Below, in pieces: positions 40,619-49,685 of a stretch of 64,000 bases of DNA (positions are counted from its first letter, which is position 1; each line of letters begins with the position of its first letter). The stretch covers positions 682,001 through 746,000 of the forward strand of contig OY970070.1 in the NCBI GenBank assembly GCA_963705355.1, written 5' to 3'. Both the position numbers and the translations under genes were made by a program. Under the pieces are notes generated by a model. The model had not been told where the DNA came from. It saw only the letters and a list, made by a program, of their open reading frames with translations, and did not search any database. The DNA is from COMBO-56-21 sp963705355 (GTDB lineage Archaea > Thermoplasmatota > Thermoplasmata > UBA10834).

Positions 40619-41478
40619 TGAACGCGAAGGCGTTCTGTCCTGGGCACGTCACCGGCTTTTTCCAGATTTGTGAGGGCGCAGACCCTCTTTCGACCGGGTC
40701 GAGGGGAGCTGGTCTCTGCCTGACGCGCGGGGCGACCTCCGAGGTGAAGGTCGAGGCTGCGCAAAGTCAGGGAGTATTGATCCACATCGACGGAAAGAGG
40801 GCGAGATCGGATACCACGCGAGCTGCGATCGCGCAAATCATCGGCAACGAGAAGCTAAGGGTCACAGTCGACACTACCCTCGACCTTCCGCACAGCCAGG
40901 GATTCGGCATGAGCGCGGCCGGCGCGCTCTCTGCTGCGATTGCCCTTGCCGACACGCTGGGAAGAACCAGACAAGAGGCCTTTGAGGCGGCTCACATCGC
41001 CGAGATACAGTGCTCAACGGGCCTCGGAGACGTCTCCGCCGTGTGGAAAGGCGGGATTACGATAAGGAAGAGGGCGGGGCTTCCTCCGGCAGGGGAGGTT
41101 CTCAGGATCGATGGAACGCCAGAGGTCGCGCTTACTGTAGTTGGTTCAAAACTCCTCACGAAAGAAGTGCTAGCAGATCCGGTCAGGCGGTTGGCAATAA
41201 ACAAGAGCGGCGCAAGAAAGGTGGACGAGCTGCTGAGAGACGCAACACTAGATAGACTGATGAAGCTGTCATCCTCTTTTGCAGTTGAATCAGGTCTCGC
41301 ATCCAAGGCGATCATACAGGCGATGGTTGCCGCGGGGAAGTTGGGACTGGCTAGCATGGCGATGCTGGGTAACTCTGTCTTCGCAGTGGGAGACACAAGA
41401 GGCCAGTCTGAAATCCTCAGAGAATTCGGCGATGTCTGGACCTGCAGAGTCTCCGCCGATGGCCCGACAGTGCTTTGA
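40618..41478 (+). CDS. Pantoate kinase (GHMP family)
   Basis: Archaeal enzyme that phosphorylates pantoate to 4-phosphopantoate; archaea use it with phosphopantothenate synthetase instead of the bacterial pantothenate synthetase and kinase. 286 residues. The N-terminus 'AFCPGHVTGFFQI' and the ATP loop 'LPHSQGFGMSAAGALSAAIA' are characteristic. The gene's overlap with coaBC supports the CoA assignment over other GHMP kinases. ATG at 40618 shares its A with the upstream stop; a GTG one codon earlier is also possible. Confidence 0.9.
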   Translation: MNAKAFCPGHVTGFFQICEGADPLSTGSRGAGLCLTRGATSEVKVEAAQSQGVLIHIDGKRARSDTTRAAIAQIIGNEKLRVTVDTTLDLPHSQGFGMSAAGALSAAIALADTLGRTRQEAFEAAHIAEIQCSTGLGDVSAVWKGGITIRKRAGLPPAGEVLRIDGTPEVALTVVGSKLLTKEVLADPVRRLAINKSGARKVDELLRDATLDRLMKLSSSFAVESGLASKAIIQAMVAAGKLGLASMAMLGNSVFAVGDTRGQSEILREFGDVWTCRVSADGPTVL

Positions 41479-41501
41479 AAAACAATTATCGACAAAGTGT
41501 C

Positions 41502-41508
41502 ATATATA
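41502..41508 (+). promoter_or_regulatory. TATA box of the small membrane protein gene
   Basis: ATATATA about 40 bases before the ATG at 41548. It is followed by the strong AAGGAGGG ribosome-binding site (41533-41540) close to the expected 5' end of the message. Confidence 0.5.
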
Positions 41509-41547
41509 CGTAGAGTGTTGGTGATTTGAGCTAAGGAGGGCAGGTCG

Positions 41548-42003
41548 ATGGAGGAAGCGTCGGCGTCGGGTATTTGGGATCCCAAAGTAGATGGCTGGAA
41601 GCAGCTGAGAGAGTTGAACGCCATGGAGCGCAGCCAGGATTCGAACTACTGGCTATCGAGCGCGATTCTTGTTGCCGCGAATGCGGTCCTCGTGGCTGAG
41701 TTCTTCAGGCAGGAGAGCCACTATCTTGCCAGGTTCTGCATTTCCGTGATTGGTCTCGTGATCGCAATCGTGATGGTTCTGCTCGTCTCCCGCGCGAGAG
41801 TGTACAAAAGCAGGTGGCTTGACAAGGCCAAAGCCATCGAGAAGGAATTGAGCGTTCCAGCGGAGTATTCCGTCTGGGAGGATAAAGGGCTTCCTGGATT
41901 TCCAGCGTCACAGGCATTGATGCTGGCAATGTACGGCTTCGTGATCATGTGGGTCGCGGGGGCTGTATTCGCTGCCTCGAACCTGCTGCTGGAGAACCTT
42001 TGA
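41548..42003 (+). CDS. Small membrane protein of unknown function
   Basis: 151 residues. The N-terminal 45 residues are soluble ('GWKQLRELNAMERSQDSNYW'). Then come two adjacent hydrophobic segments ('SAILVAANAVLVAEF' and 'FCISVIGLVIAIVMVLLVS'), a charged loop of about 40 residues, and a third segment near the C-terminus ('GFVIMWVAGAVFAASNLLL'). No recognised domain. It resembles small membrane proteins of bacterial RipA/DUF type only in layout. Strong AAGGAGGG site seven bases before the ATG. Transcribed on its own; convergent with the DUF357/HerA pair. Confidence 0.7.
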   Translation: MEEASASGIWDPKVDGWKQLRELNAMERSQDSNYWLSSAILVAANAVLVAEFFRQESHYLARFCISVIGLVIAIVMVLLVSRARVYKSRWLDKAKAIEKELSVPAEYSVWEDKGLPGFPASQALMLAMYGFVIMWVAGAVFAASNLLLENL

Positions 42004-42007
42004 ACGG

Positions 42008-42313
42008 TCACTCAAAAAGCGTGAAGAGCCTATCGTCGCCGCCCACATCGAAAAGGCCAATCCTTGCTCCGCTGTCCAGCCATCCATGAGCATAGTTGAT
42101 GCACGCGAAGGCGTTCACAAGATCGCCCTTCGCTGCGAAGTCCCTAGCATCCTGGAAATACGATCTTGCCATCCTCATGAAGTCGTCGGCCAGCTTCCGG
42201 TTGAAGGATCTTTCGGGAGCAGCTGTCTTTGCCTTGTCCAGAGCCTTTGAGGTCAGCTGTATGTAGCGCTCAACCCTCTCTTCGGTTATCGTTGCCATTT
42301 TGGCTGGCATCAT
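42008..42313 (-). CDS. DUF357 protein
   Basis: 101 residues. Archaeal DUF357 family, a helical bundle with the signature 'ACINYAHGWLDSGARIGLFD' preceded by 'MARSYFQDARDFAAKGDLV'. Function unknown. The ATG follows the HerA stop by one base, and the AAGGG at the end of the HerA gene serves as its ribosome-binding site; two adjacent ATGs can serve as start. The tight coupling suggests it works with the HerA-type ATPase. Confidence 0.85.
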   Translation of the reverse strand: MMPAKMATITEERVERYIQLTSKALDKAKTAAPERSFNRKLADDFMRMARSYFQDARDFAAKGDLVNAFACINYAHGWLDSGARIGLFDVGGDDRLFTLFE

Positions 42314-42314
42314 C

Positions 42315-43904
42315 TTACCCTTTCGACGGAATGACCTCGACGCTCTCTCCGCCGTGTTTCGACTCTCTCGGCCTTATCTCCACCAACAGCGGCATGGAAA
42401 CGCCCCCGCCGGTGATTATGGCACTTCCGATGGGAAGTCTCTGGATCTCGTCCTCCATGCCTTCCGTGAGACCTTCAATCGATGCGGCTATCGCGGTCAG
42501 GTCGTTCGGGTTTGTCACTTTGAGTATGATCTCGGTGTTGCACTGGCTCAGGACGTTCTTGTCGATCTTGGCGGCCCTTTGCGTGATGACCATGAGACCC
42601 AGCCCGAACTTCCTCCCTTCGGAGGCGATGGTCCTGAATACCTTGGAACACGCAACTTGGCCTTGCTGTGGGCAGAAGTTGTGGGCCTCCTCGACCACAA
42701 GCATCATAGGTGGTATCTTCTCCACCTTCCTTAGCTCGAACAAGGCGTTGCCGATTCTGTTCACGATCAGCTGTTGGATGTCCGGAGGAGTGCCCCTCAA
42801 GTTGATTATCGTGCACTTTCCCTTCTGAAGCAGCTCGTCGATCTTAGTGCCCTGCTCAGCGAAGATGTCAATCTCGTTGAGATACTCCAGCTCTGTGATG
42901 AGTGCTCCGCTCGAAGCCTCTCCTCCCTGCTCCAGTACTGCGATGATATCGTTTATCGTGTAGGTGCCCTTGGTCTCTTTCAGGATGTCGATGGCCTTTC
43001 TAAGCATCGTCAGGAAATTCCGAACGTTCTTTATGTTGGTGAGCCCGAGAATCTCCCTCGCGTCCAGATTGTGGAGGGTGAACTTGAGCGGCTTTGCGCC
43101 CCTGTTGATTGATGGGTCCGTCGCGAACTCGAGGATCTTGTCGTCGTAGCCCTTAGGTGTCACGCCGAAGTCCCTAGTTGTCTTCTTGATGGACCCCTTG
43201 TGTTTCATGCTCGAGTACTCACCGTGAGGGTCGACGACGCATACGGTCACATTGTGCTTCATCAGCTCTTCGATTATCGCCCCTGAGCAGTAGGACTTGC
43301 CTCCACCAGTCTTGCTCAGGATGCAGACGTGCTTCTGCACCATGACGTTGATATCAAGCTCGATTCTGACATTATGGCTTGCGAGGAGCCCGATGTACGC
43401 CCCGGCTTCGTTGTTCTCCTTTATCCCCACGACGCTCTTGATGAGCTCCTCCTTGGCCCTGTAAACGACAGACCCTGCCTTCAAGGGCGTCCGTGGAACC
43501 TGCAAAAGGTTCCTATCATCTCTGTAGCCAATGATTGAGATTGCAGCCGACTGCTTCTCTTCAATAGAGACCGGCGTGCCATCCCCCATTCCCACGGCCC
43601 CGTCAATCGTCAGGTTGGTCTTGTTCTCGACCTCGGACACTTGGCAAAGAACCCAACCGTCGAGGTCGTGCTTAACCTGAACGTACTCCATCTTCTCCAG
43701 CGGGGCCGTCACCCCGCAATTGAAGTTGAGAGTACCCACGTTGCCGTATATGATCGCTACAGGTTCCATGCCGTCAGGCTGCCTTCTCAGAATCAGCCCC
43801 CGGCGCTTTGCCTCCGGAGACCTGTGAACGCCTGCTTGCGCAGGAGGTGCAGATGGCACCTGCTGAGAGGGGTACGGCTGGCCAATGCTCTCATTCAACT
43901 GCAT
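42315..43904 (-). CDS. herA: HerA-family DNA-translocating ATPase
   Basis: 529 residues. Hexameric FtsK/HerA-type ATPase. After a Pro/Gln-rich N-terminus (1-45) comes the HAS barrel (about 45-150; 'IIYGNVGTLNFNC'). Walker A is 'SKTGGGKS' (K203). Walker B is 'MLVVEEAHNF' (E405, E406). 'MVITQRAAKIDKNVLSQ' is the sensor and arginine-finger region. Classical HerA resects DNA ends with NurA, Mre11 and Rad50; none of these is in the window, and the partner here is DUF357, so this may be a different subgroup. Start ATG at 43904 with GGATGGG upstream. Divergent from prs. Confidence 0.85.
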   Translation of the reverse strand: MQLNESIGQPYPSQQVPSAPPAQAGVHRSPEAKRRGLILRRQPDGMEPVAIIYGNVGTLNFNCGVTAPLEKMEYVQVKHDLDGWVLCQVSEVENKTNLTIDGAVGMGDGTPVSIEEKQSAAISIIGYRDDRNLLQVPRTPLKAGSVVYRAKEELIKSVVGIKENNEAGAYIGLLASHNVRIELDINVMVQKHVCILSKTGGGKSYCSGAIIEELMKHNVTVCVVDPHGEYSSMKHKGSIKKTTRDFGVTPKGYDDKILEFATDPSINRGAKPLKFTLHNLDAREILGLTNIKNVRNFLTMLRKAIDILKETKGTYTINDIIAVLEQGGEASSGALITELEYLNEIDIFAEQGTKIDELLQKGKCTIINLRGTPPDIQQLIVNRIGNALFELRKVEKIPPMMLVVEEAHNFCPQQGQVACSKVFRTIASEGRKFGLGLMVITQRAAKIDKNVLSQCNTEIILKVTNPNDLTAIAASIEGLTEGMEDEIQRLPIGSAIITGGGVSMPLLVEIRPRESKHGGESVEVIPSKG

Positions 43905-43978
43905 CCCATCCGACTGCTTAATATAACACAGTAGATTCTATTAATGGTTTCGCCAGGCGGAACACGACCGCGCTCAAG

Positions 43979-43985
43979 TTATAAG
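43979..43985 (+). promoter_or_regulatory. TATA box of prs
   Basis: TTATAAG lies 32-38 bases before the ATG at 44017, so transcription should start a few bases before the gene. On the other strand CCATTAATAG at about 43937-43946 could serve herA. Confidence 0.5.
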
Positions 43986-44016
43986 AGAAGGTACTCCATT
44001 CCCCGCTCAGGATACC

Positions 44017-44871
44017 ATGTTCGTCGTCGGGGGGTCAGCTTCTCAGCTCCTGTCGAAGGAGCTGGCAAAGAGCCTCAGAGCGAAGCAGGCAAAAGTGGAG
44101 ACATATCGTTTTCCTGACGACGAATGCTATGTAAGGATAGACGACGACCTTGACGATCAGGAGGTGTTCCTCGTACAGACCTCCTGGCCTGACAGAAACA
44201 TCGTTGAGCTGTTCCTGCTCCAGGATGCGATAAAGGAATTCGATGTCGATTCGCTCACTACAGTCGTGCCCTACTTCGGCTATGCCCGCCAAGACAAACA
44301 GTTCAAGCCCGGCGAACCGATAAGCGCGCGTGCGCTCGCGAGGTTGATGCAGGTGAACACGGACGCGTTCATGACAGTGGACGTTCATTCCCCTAATGTC
44401 GTGGACTGGTTCGGTTACGTGCGCGCGAAGAACGTCGCAGCTTATCCGGAGATCGGCAAGTACCTCAAGGGCAAGGGAATAGAACTCATTCTCTCGCCGG
44501 ACGAGGGGAGGGCGGACAACGCGAAGCGAGTCGCTGACGTCGTCAACTGCGAAGCCGACTTCCTAGTCAAGGAGCGGCTCAACGGAGAGACCGTCAAGAT
44601 GGCACCAAAGAGGCTGGATGTCAAGGGGAAGAAGGTCGCGATCGTGGACGACATAATATCGACTGGTGGGACCATCGTAAAGGCGGCCGAGCAGCTGCGA
44701 AAGCAGGGGGCTGCGAGGATCTTCGCCGTGTGCACCCACGGAGTGTTCGCCGGCAATGCGATCCCGAAGCTCGAGGCGGTCTGCGACGAGATATGCACGA
44801 CGGACACAATTGAAAACCCGAAGACCTGCATAAGCGTGGCCTCGCAGATAGCCAAGATAGCCAGGGACTGA
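44017..44871 (+). CDS. prs: Ribose-phosphate pyrophosphokinase
   Basis: Makes PRPP from ribose 5-phosphate and ATP for purine, pyrimidine and histidine synthesis. 284 residues, the archaeal short form. Motifs: 'PYFGYARQDKQFKPGEPISA', the Mg site in 'MTVDVHSPNVVDWFG', and the PRPP loop 'VAIVDDIISTGGTIVKAA'. The message is probably nearly leaderless. It precedes proS by 52 bases. Confidence 0.95.
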   Translation: MFVVGGSASQLLSKELAKSLRAKQAKVETYRFPDDECYVRIDDDLDDQEVFLVQTSWPDRNIVELFLLQDAIKEFDVDSLTTVVPYFGYARQDKQFKPGEPISARALARLMQVNTDAFMTVDVHSPNVVDWFGYVRAKNVAAYPEIGKYLKGKGIELILSPDEGRADNAKRVADVVNCEADFLVKERLNGETVKMAPKRLDVKGKKVAIVDDIISTGGTIVKAAEQLRKQGAARIFAVCTHGVFAGNAIPKLEAVCDEICTTDTIENPKTCISVASQIAKIARD

Positions 44872-44889
44872 TTCTGGCGCCACCAAAAG

Positions 44890-44899
44890 CTACATATGG
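44890..44899 (+). promoter_or_regulatory. TATA-like box of proS
   Basis: CTACATATGG centred about 29 bases before the ATG at 44924. The spacing predicts a leaderless message. Confidence 0.4.
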
Positions 44900-44923
44900 C
44901 TGGCTTCGTTTTCAGACCACGCA

Positions 44924-46321
44924 ATGAAGAAGGCAGAAGACTTCAGCGAGTGGTACAACGAGATAGTCGAGAAGGCCAACCTGACGGACAAGCGCTACCC
45001 GATAAAAGGGATGAACGTCTGGACTCCGTACGGCTGGAAGATCATGCAGGCGATCGACGGCCACATAAGGCAGGCGTTCGACGGGACGAATCACCAGGAA
45101 GTTTATTTTCCCCTGCTCATCCCCGAGGACCAGTTCGCCAAGGAGAAGGAGCACATCAAGGGCTTCGACACCGAGGTCTTCTGGGTCACGCATGCCGGCC
45201 TGAATCCGTTGGACGTCAAGCTGCTGCTCAGACCGACGAGTGAGACTGCGATGTACCCGATCTTCTCCCTGTGGGTGAGGTCACACGCGGACCTCCCCCT
45301 CAAGACGTATCAGATAGTGAACACCTTCAGATACGAGACGAAACAGACCAGGGCGTTCATCAGGGTCAGGGAGATACACTTCTTCGAGTCGCACACGTGC
45401 CACGCAGATTTCCAGGACGCCGAGAGACAGGTAAAGGAGGATTTCGAAATCCTGTCGGTCCTTGCGAGGAAGTGGTGTCTGCCGTTCAAGCTCCTAAAGA
45501 GAACCGACTGGGACAAGTTCCCGGGCGCTTCCTACACTGTCGGGATAGATACCTTACTCCCTTCCGGCAGAAGCCTACAGCTGGGCTCCATCCACCAGTA
45601 CATGGAGAACTTCTCGAAGCCCTACGACATCAAGTACGAGGACGAGAAGGGCGAGCACAAGTACGTCCACCAGACGACTTTCGGCATGAGCGAAAGGCTG
45701 GTGGGGGCCGTCGTTGCGGTCCACGGGGACGACAAGGGCCTCGTGCTCCCGCCAGACATCGCGACGAACCAGGTGGTCGTCGTGCCGGTCCTTGCGAAGG
45801 GCGAGACGAAGAAGGTGTCTAAGGAAGCCAAAGACCTGTACGAGGAGCTTAAGGCAGGCGGCATCAGGGTGCACATCGACGAGAGGGATGTCAGACCTGG
45901 CGTGAAGTACTACGACTGGGAGTTGAAGGGCGTTCCGCTGAGGCTCGAGCTGGGCAAGAGGGACATCGAGAAGGCCAAGGTGACCTTCGTCAGGAGGGAT
46001 ACGGGTGAGAAGTCCCTCCGCGACCGGAAGCATGTCGTGAAGGAGGCCAGGGACATGCTCGCTCTGATCGCCAAGGACATGCTCGCGAGAGCGACAAAGG
46101 AGATGGAGAACGGAATCGTCACCGTCAAGTCACTGGACAACCTGCCCGAGAAGATGATCCGCGCTGGTTGGTGCGGAGACGAGGCCTGCGGTCACGACAT
46201 CGAGACGAAGTCCCGCAGAGACATCCTCGGCGTACCGGTCGACGGTGAGACGTACTCAGGCCAATGCGTCATCTGCGGCAAGGCGACGAAGACACCGATC
46301 TACCTGGCAAGGGCGATGTGA
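44924..46321 (+). CDS. proS: Prolyl-tRNA synthetase (archaeal/eukaryotic type)
   Basis: Class II synthetase. 465 residues, the size of the archaeal-type enzyme without the bacterial editing insertion. The N-terminus 'FSEWYNEIVEKANLTDKRYP', motif 2 region 'NTFRYETKQTRAFIRVREIH', motif 3 region 'GMSERLVGAVVAVHGDDKGL' and the anticodon-binding domain ('NQVVVVPVLAKGETKK') are all in order. The C-terminal zinc domain has Cys at 'WCGDEACGHDIE' and 'GQCVICGKATK'. tRNA-Pro is at 14492. Confidence 0.96.
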   Translation: MKKAEDFSEWYNEIVEKANLTDKRYPIKGMNVWTPYGWKIMQAIDGHIRQAFDGTNHQEVYFPLLIPEDQFAKEKEHIKGFDTEVFWVTHAGLNPLDVKLLLRPTSETAMYPIFSLWVRSHADLPLKTYQIVNTFRYETKQTRAFIRVREIHFFESHTCHADFQDAERQVKEDFEILSVLARKWCLPFKLLKRTDWDKFPGASYTVGIDTLLPSGRSLQLGSIHQYMENFSKPYDIKYEDEKGEHKYVHQTTFGMSERLVGAVVAVHGDDKGLVLPPDIATNQVVVVPVLAKGETKKVSKEAKDLYEELKAGGIRVHIDERDVRPGVKYYDWELKGVPLRLELGKRDIEKAKVTFVRRDTGEKSLRDRKHVVKEARDMLALIAKDMLARATKEMENGIVTVKSLDNLPEKMIRAGWCGDEACGHDIETKSRRDILGVPVDGETYSGQCVICGKATKTPIYLARAM

Positions 46322-46327
46322 GCGATC

Positions 46328-46555
46328 TCAGGCGCCGACTGGCTTCTTCTTGTAGAGAAGTATCCCGATGAGGCCGAAGGCTATCAAGGGGATGTAGACT
46401 GCATATATCCCGATGTTTCCTCTCGTGAAAGGGTACCACGTGCCGTAGATGAGACCCCAGACCCAGTAAATGAGCACTCCAGCAACCAGCAACAGGCTGT
46501 AGAATGCGAGTATGATCTTCCTCTGGACCTCAGGTCCCTCAGCCTCAGCCATCAT
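46328..46555 (-). CDS. Small membrane protein with two transmembrane segments
   Basis: 75 residues from the ATG at 46555 (a second ATG follows at 46552). A charged N-terminus ('MMAEAEGPEVQRKI') is followed by 'ILAFYSLLLVAGVLIYWVWG' and 'IGIYAVYIPLIAFGLIGILL', then a basic tail 'YKKKPVGA'. No family recognised. A TATA box (CATTTATATGG on the minus strand, about 46582-46572) puts transcription at or next to this ATG, so the message is leaderless and upstream starts at 46576 and 46660 are excluded. Divergent from the ABC transporter gene. Confidence 0.65.
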   Translation of the reverse strand: MMAEAEGPEVQRKIILAFYSLLLVAGVLIYWVWGLIYGTWYPFTRGNIGIYAVYIPLIAFGLIGILLYKKKPVGA

Positions 46556-46571
46556 CGCGGCCAATGAATTG

Positions 46572-46582
46572 GCCATATAAAT
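46572..46582 (-). promoter_or_regulatory. TATA box of the small membrane protein gene
   Basis: On the minus strand CATTTATATGG precedes the ATG pair at 46555/46552 by about 22 bases, the spacing of a leaderless archaeal promoter. Confidence 0.5.
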
Positions 46583-46734
46583 GGGTTTCTCAAGGGCATA
46601 GAGAAAAGAGTTATCAAGGCGGCGACCATTACTCTTCCAGCTTAGGAGACAACCGGCCATATAGACCTACCTCGGGGGAAAGTGGGAGACTGCACGAACA
46701 AGAGCACTCTGAAGGATCACGAGCTTGCAGAAGA

Positions 46735-48636
46735 ATGTCTGAGCTTCATCTTCTACGCCGGCACGGCAGAGGTCTCGTCGCCATGATGTTGACCTCCTTG
46801 TTGCTTTTCACCGGCCTGCCCGCCTCTGCCATTGGACACGCTGAGGCGGCCAGCAAGACGACGCTCATAATAGGGATTATCGAACCGATCGACAGCCTCA
46901 ACCCGTTCCTAGGCGTAAACGACAATGCATACATTTTCTACGGCCTCGTCTACGACTATCTGATGTCCGTCGACCAGAACAAGAGCATCAAGCCCAATCT
47001 GGCGACGAGCTGGTACATCGTGCCTGATCAGCTACCCTACGGTTCTGTCTGGCAGTACAACTTGACCCGGAACGCGACTTGGCACGATGGTGTGCCGTTC
47101 GACGCGGACGACGTTGTTTTCACAATCAACTACCAAATAGGGGATAACTACGACAGCATGTGGGCCTACCAGCCGTACACAAGGTTCATCGACAGTGTTG
47201 AGAAGATCGACCAGTATACTGTGAGGATATACTTCAAGGACTTGGAAGATAACCCTGCGCCCTGCCCGTTCGGCGACGCACTTATGATGCCGATTGTTCC
47301 GGAGCACATATGGACCGACATCTCGCCCGAAGATGCTGGGTTCTCATACGACAACTACCTCCCGATAGGCACTGGCCCGTTCATGTGCACCAAGAGGACG
47401 AAGGGCGAGTTCATCGCTGGCGACCAGCTAATACTCCTGCGGAATCCGAACTATCACGGAGAGGCAGACTACAGCAAGAAGGTCCAATTCGACAGGCTAA
47501 TCATCAAGACCTATCTGGAGCCCGCGGCGATGCTCATCGACATGGAGAAGGGAAGCATCGACCTTGCAGCCTTCAACGCCCCGAACTACCGGAACCTGAT
47601 GGACTGGCTCGAGAGGAACCCGACGGACAACATTGGGCACTACGCTGGCCTGAGCACGACGGCCTATTCGAACGACATACTTGTCTCCATGTACAACGAC
47701 ACCTCCGGTGAGACCAACTCTCTGAGGTTTGATCCTGCGGTCAGGCAGGCCATGGCTCACGCGATCAACAGGGAATTCATCAAGGATAGCATATTCGCGG
47801 GCTATGCCGATGTCGGCTCGACGATAATTGCACCGACATATGGTGACTACTACTGGCAACCCGGTCCAAGTGAGATATATGACTACAACATCGCCAAGGC
47901 CAATCAGATTCTTGATGCAGCCGGATACGTCTGGAACGCGGACCACACGAAAAGGTATTCTGGACCCGGAAACGCATATGGCGTGGAGGGCATGCAGCTG
48001 AGGTTCAGGTTCACAGCCGAACAGGAACTTGTCGAGGACAGGGATACCGTCAACTACCTCACGGAGGAGTGGGCGAAGATAGGAATAGAGATCGTTCCGG
48101 ACTTCGTCAACACAGCACAGTGGAACACCGTCGTCTATGGTGGTACGTACGACCTGGCCACCACATATTGGAGCGGGGATTATGACCCGAACTACCTGCT
48201 CTTCATCCAGTCCGAATGGGCAATTGGCGGATGGTCAGAGAACAACTATTCCAACCCCGACTATGACGCGAATTTCTCCGCCTCCGAGCAGGCTATCAAC
48301 CACGCCGAAAGGATAGGCTACATATTCAACTGCTCCAAGATAATGTACCGGGATGCCGCGTTCATCACGACCGTCTACGGATACGGTTGCTATGCCTGGA
48401 GGAACGACACCTTCAGCGGATGGGGTGACTGGGGAGCTCATCCTGCAAGGAGTCTGTCGAGCTACTGGTCTGCGAATGACCTCTACTTCGACCTCGTGCC
48501 GTTGGAGCGGCAAGGAGGGGGGATCAGCATGAACTACGTGCTGATAGGACTGGGAGTCGCTGTTGCAGTTGCGGTCATCGTCGTGTTGATGATGCGGAAG
48601 CGCGGAGAGAAGGAAGAGGAAGTGAGACTGCCCTAG
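46735..48636 (+). CDS. ABC transporter substrate-binding protein, peptide/nickel type (SBP_bac_5), membrane anchored
   Basis: 633 residues. A basic N-region ('LLRRHGRG') and hydrophobic core ('LVAMMLTSLLLFTGLPASAI') form a signal peptide. The body is a family 5 solute-binding protein ('LIIGIIEPIDSLNPFLGVND', 'ATWHDGVPFDADDVVFTINY', 'LRFDPAVRQAMAHAINREFI'). A second hydrophobic stretch near the C-terminus ('YVLIGLGVAVAVAVIVVLMM') followed by 'RKRGEKEEE' anchors it to the membrane, an archaeal arrangement replacing the bacterial lipid anchor. It would capture peptides or a similar solute outside the cell. ATG at 46735; the frame is open further upstream but lacks signal character. First gene of a cluster with two permeases. 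Confidence 0.9.
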   Translation: MSELHLLRRHGRGLVAMMLTSLLLFTGLPASAIGHAEAASKTTLIIGIIEPIDSLNPFLGVNDNAYIFYGLVYDYLMSVDQNKSIKPNLATSWYIVPDQLPYGSVWQYNLTRNATWHDGVPFDADDVVFTINYQIGDNYDSMWAYQPYTRFIDSVEKIDQYTVRIYFKDLEDNPAPCPFGDALMMPIVPEHIWTDISPEDAGFSYDNYLPIGTGPFMCTKRTKGEFIAGDQLILLRNPNYHGEADYSKKVQFDRLIIKTYLEPAAMLIDMEKGSIDLAAFNAPNYRNLMDWLERNPTDNIGHYAGLSTTAYSNDILVSMYNDTSGETNSLRFDPAVRQAMAHAINREFIKDSIFAGYADVGSTIIAPTYGDYYWQPGPSEIYDYNIAKANQILDAAGYVWNADHTKRYSGPGNAYGVEGMQLRFRFTAEQELVEDRDTVNYLTEEWAKIGIEIVPDFVNTAQWNTVVYGGTYDLATTYWSGDYDPNYLLFIQSEWAIGGWSENNYSNPDYDANFSASEQAINHAERIGYIFNCSKIMYRDAAFITTVYGYGCYAWRNDTFSGWGDWGAHPARSLSSYWSANDLYFDLVPLERQGGGISMNYVLIGLGVAVAVAVIVVLMMRKRGEKEEEVRLP

Positions 48637-48704
48637 ACGAGTGAATCACCCAGACACAGTCTGACCAGAGAATGCAGTGGACTCAGGGCGCAGGGTGGGG
48701 AGAA

Positions 48705-49685
48705 ATGGCACAGGACTTCCGGAGGTATTTCCTCGTCAAGGTTGTATATGCAGTCCTGACAGTCTTCCTGATACTGACCTTCAATTTCCTTCTGTTCAGG
48801 GCCATGCCTGGCGACATGGACCGCATACTCATACCCAGGGGGGCGTCACCCGAGACCCGCACTCTCCTGCGGGAGTACTACGGTCTGGACAAGCCGAGGC
48901 TAGAGCAGTACGTGATATACCTCGAGCATCTCTTCAAAGGTCAGCTCGGACAGAGCACCGATTTCCGAAGAGGAGTGGATGTGGTTTCCATCCTGGGCCC
49001 GTTCCTGCTGAACACACTAATCCTGGTCGGCATCGGGACCGTGATATCCGTATACGTGGGCATAATGCTCGGGAGGCTGACCGCATGGAAGCGGGGGAAG
49101 GCAGCGGACCGGATTGGCAGCGCCTTCTTCCTTGTCTTCTACTGCATGCCGACCTTTCTGTTCGCTCTCGTCATGGTCACTGTTGTGGGGAGATACGTTC
49201 CCGAGTGGCCCATAAGCGGAGCCTACAGCTATGACTACGCATCCTACGACATCTTGGGCAAAATCGGAGACAGAGCTCTCCACACTCTCTTACCGCTCGC
49301 GGCGCTTGTGGTCGAGACGATTGCCACATTCTCCATAATCACGAGGAGCTCGCTGATAGATGTCATGACCGAGGAGTACATGGTGACCGCGATCGCAAAG
49401 GGGAACAGAAGCAAGGACGTGCTCCACAAGCATGCGATGCCGAATGCGATGCTTCCAGTGGTGACCGTGGTCGCTATGAATGTTGGCTGGATCATGAGCG
49501 GCTCGATCATGATCGAGGTCATCTTCGGCTATCAAGGGCTGGGGTACATGACTTGGAAAGCTGTAAGAGGCTATGACTATCCGGTCCTTCAGGCGGTCTT
49601 CATGCTCGAAGCCGTCGCGGTCGTAGTTGCCAACTTCATTGCAGACATGGCCCTGTTCAGACTGGATCCGAGGGTGAAGATTTGA
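48705..49685 (+). CDS. ABC transporter permease, DppB type
   Basis: 326 residues from the ATG at 48705 with GGGGAG upstream. Six membrane segments, first 'VVYAVLTVFLILTFNFLLF'. The EAA-like loop that contacts the ATPase is around 'MVTAIAKGNRSKDVLHKHAM', and the N-terminal periplasmic-side domain ('GDMDRILIPRGASPETRTLL') is typical of DppB/OppB. Works with the next gene's product to form the membrane pore for peptide or nickel-type uptake. TTGA overlap with the second permease. Confidence 0.92.
   Translation: MAQDFRRYFLVKVVYAVLTVFLILTFNFLLFRAMPGDMDRILIPRGASPETRTLLREYYGLDKPRLEQYVIYLEHLFKGQLGQSTDFRRGVDVVSILGPFLLNTLILVGIGTVISVYVGIMLGRLTAWKRGKAADRIGSAFFLVFYCMPTFLFALVMVTVVGRYVPEWPISGAYSYDYASYDILGKIGDRALHTLLPLAALVVETIATFSIITRSSLIDVMTEEYMVTAIAKGNRSKDVLHKHAMPNAMLPVVTVVAMNVGWIMSGSIMIEVIFGYQGLGYMTWKAVRGYDYPVLQAVFMLEAVAVVVANFIADMALFRLDPRVKI

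Noticed and set aside
42008..43904. HerA/NurA defence or end-resection island
   Set aside because: NurA, Mre11 and Rad50 and any defence effector are missing; the neighbours are housekeeping genes (prs, proS, CoA synthesis).
46564..46734. 57-residue N-terminal extension of the ABC binding protein
   Set aside because: It lies upstream of a clean signal peptide that starts at 46735 and overlaps the divergent promoter region.
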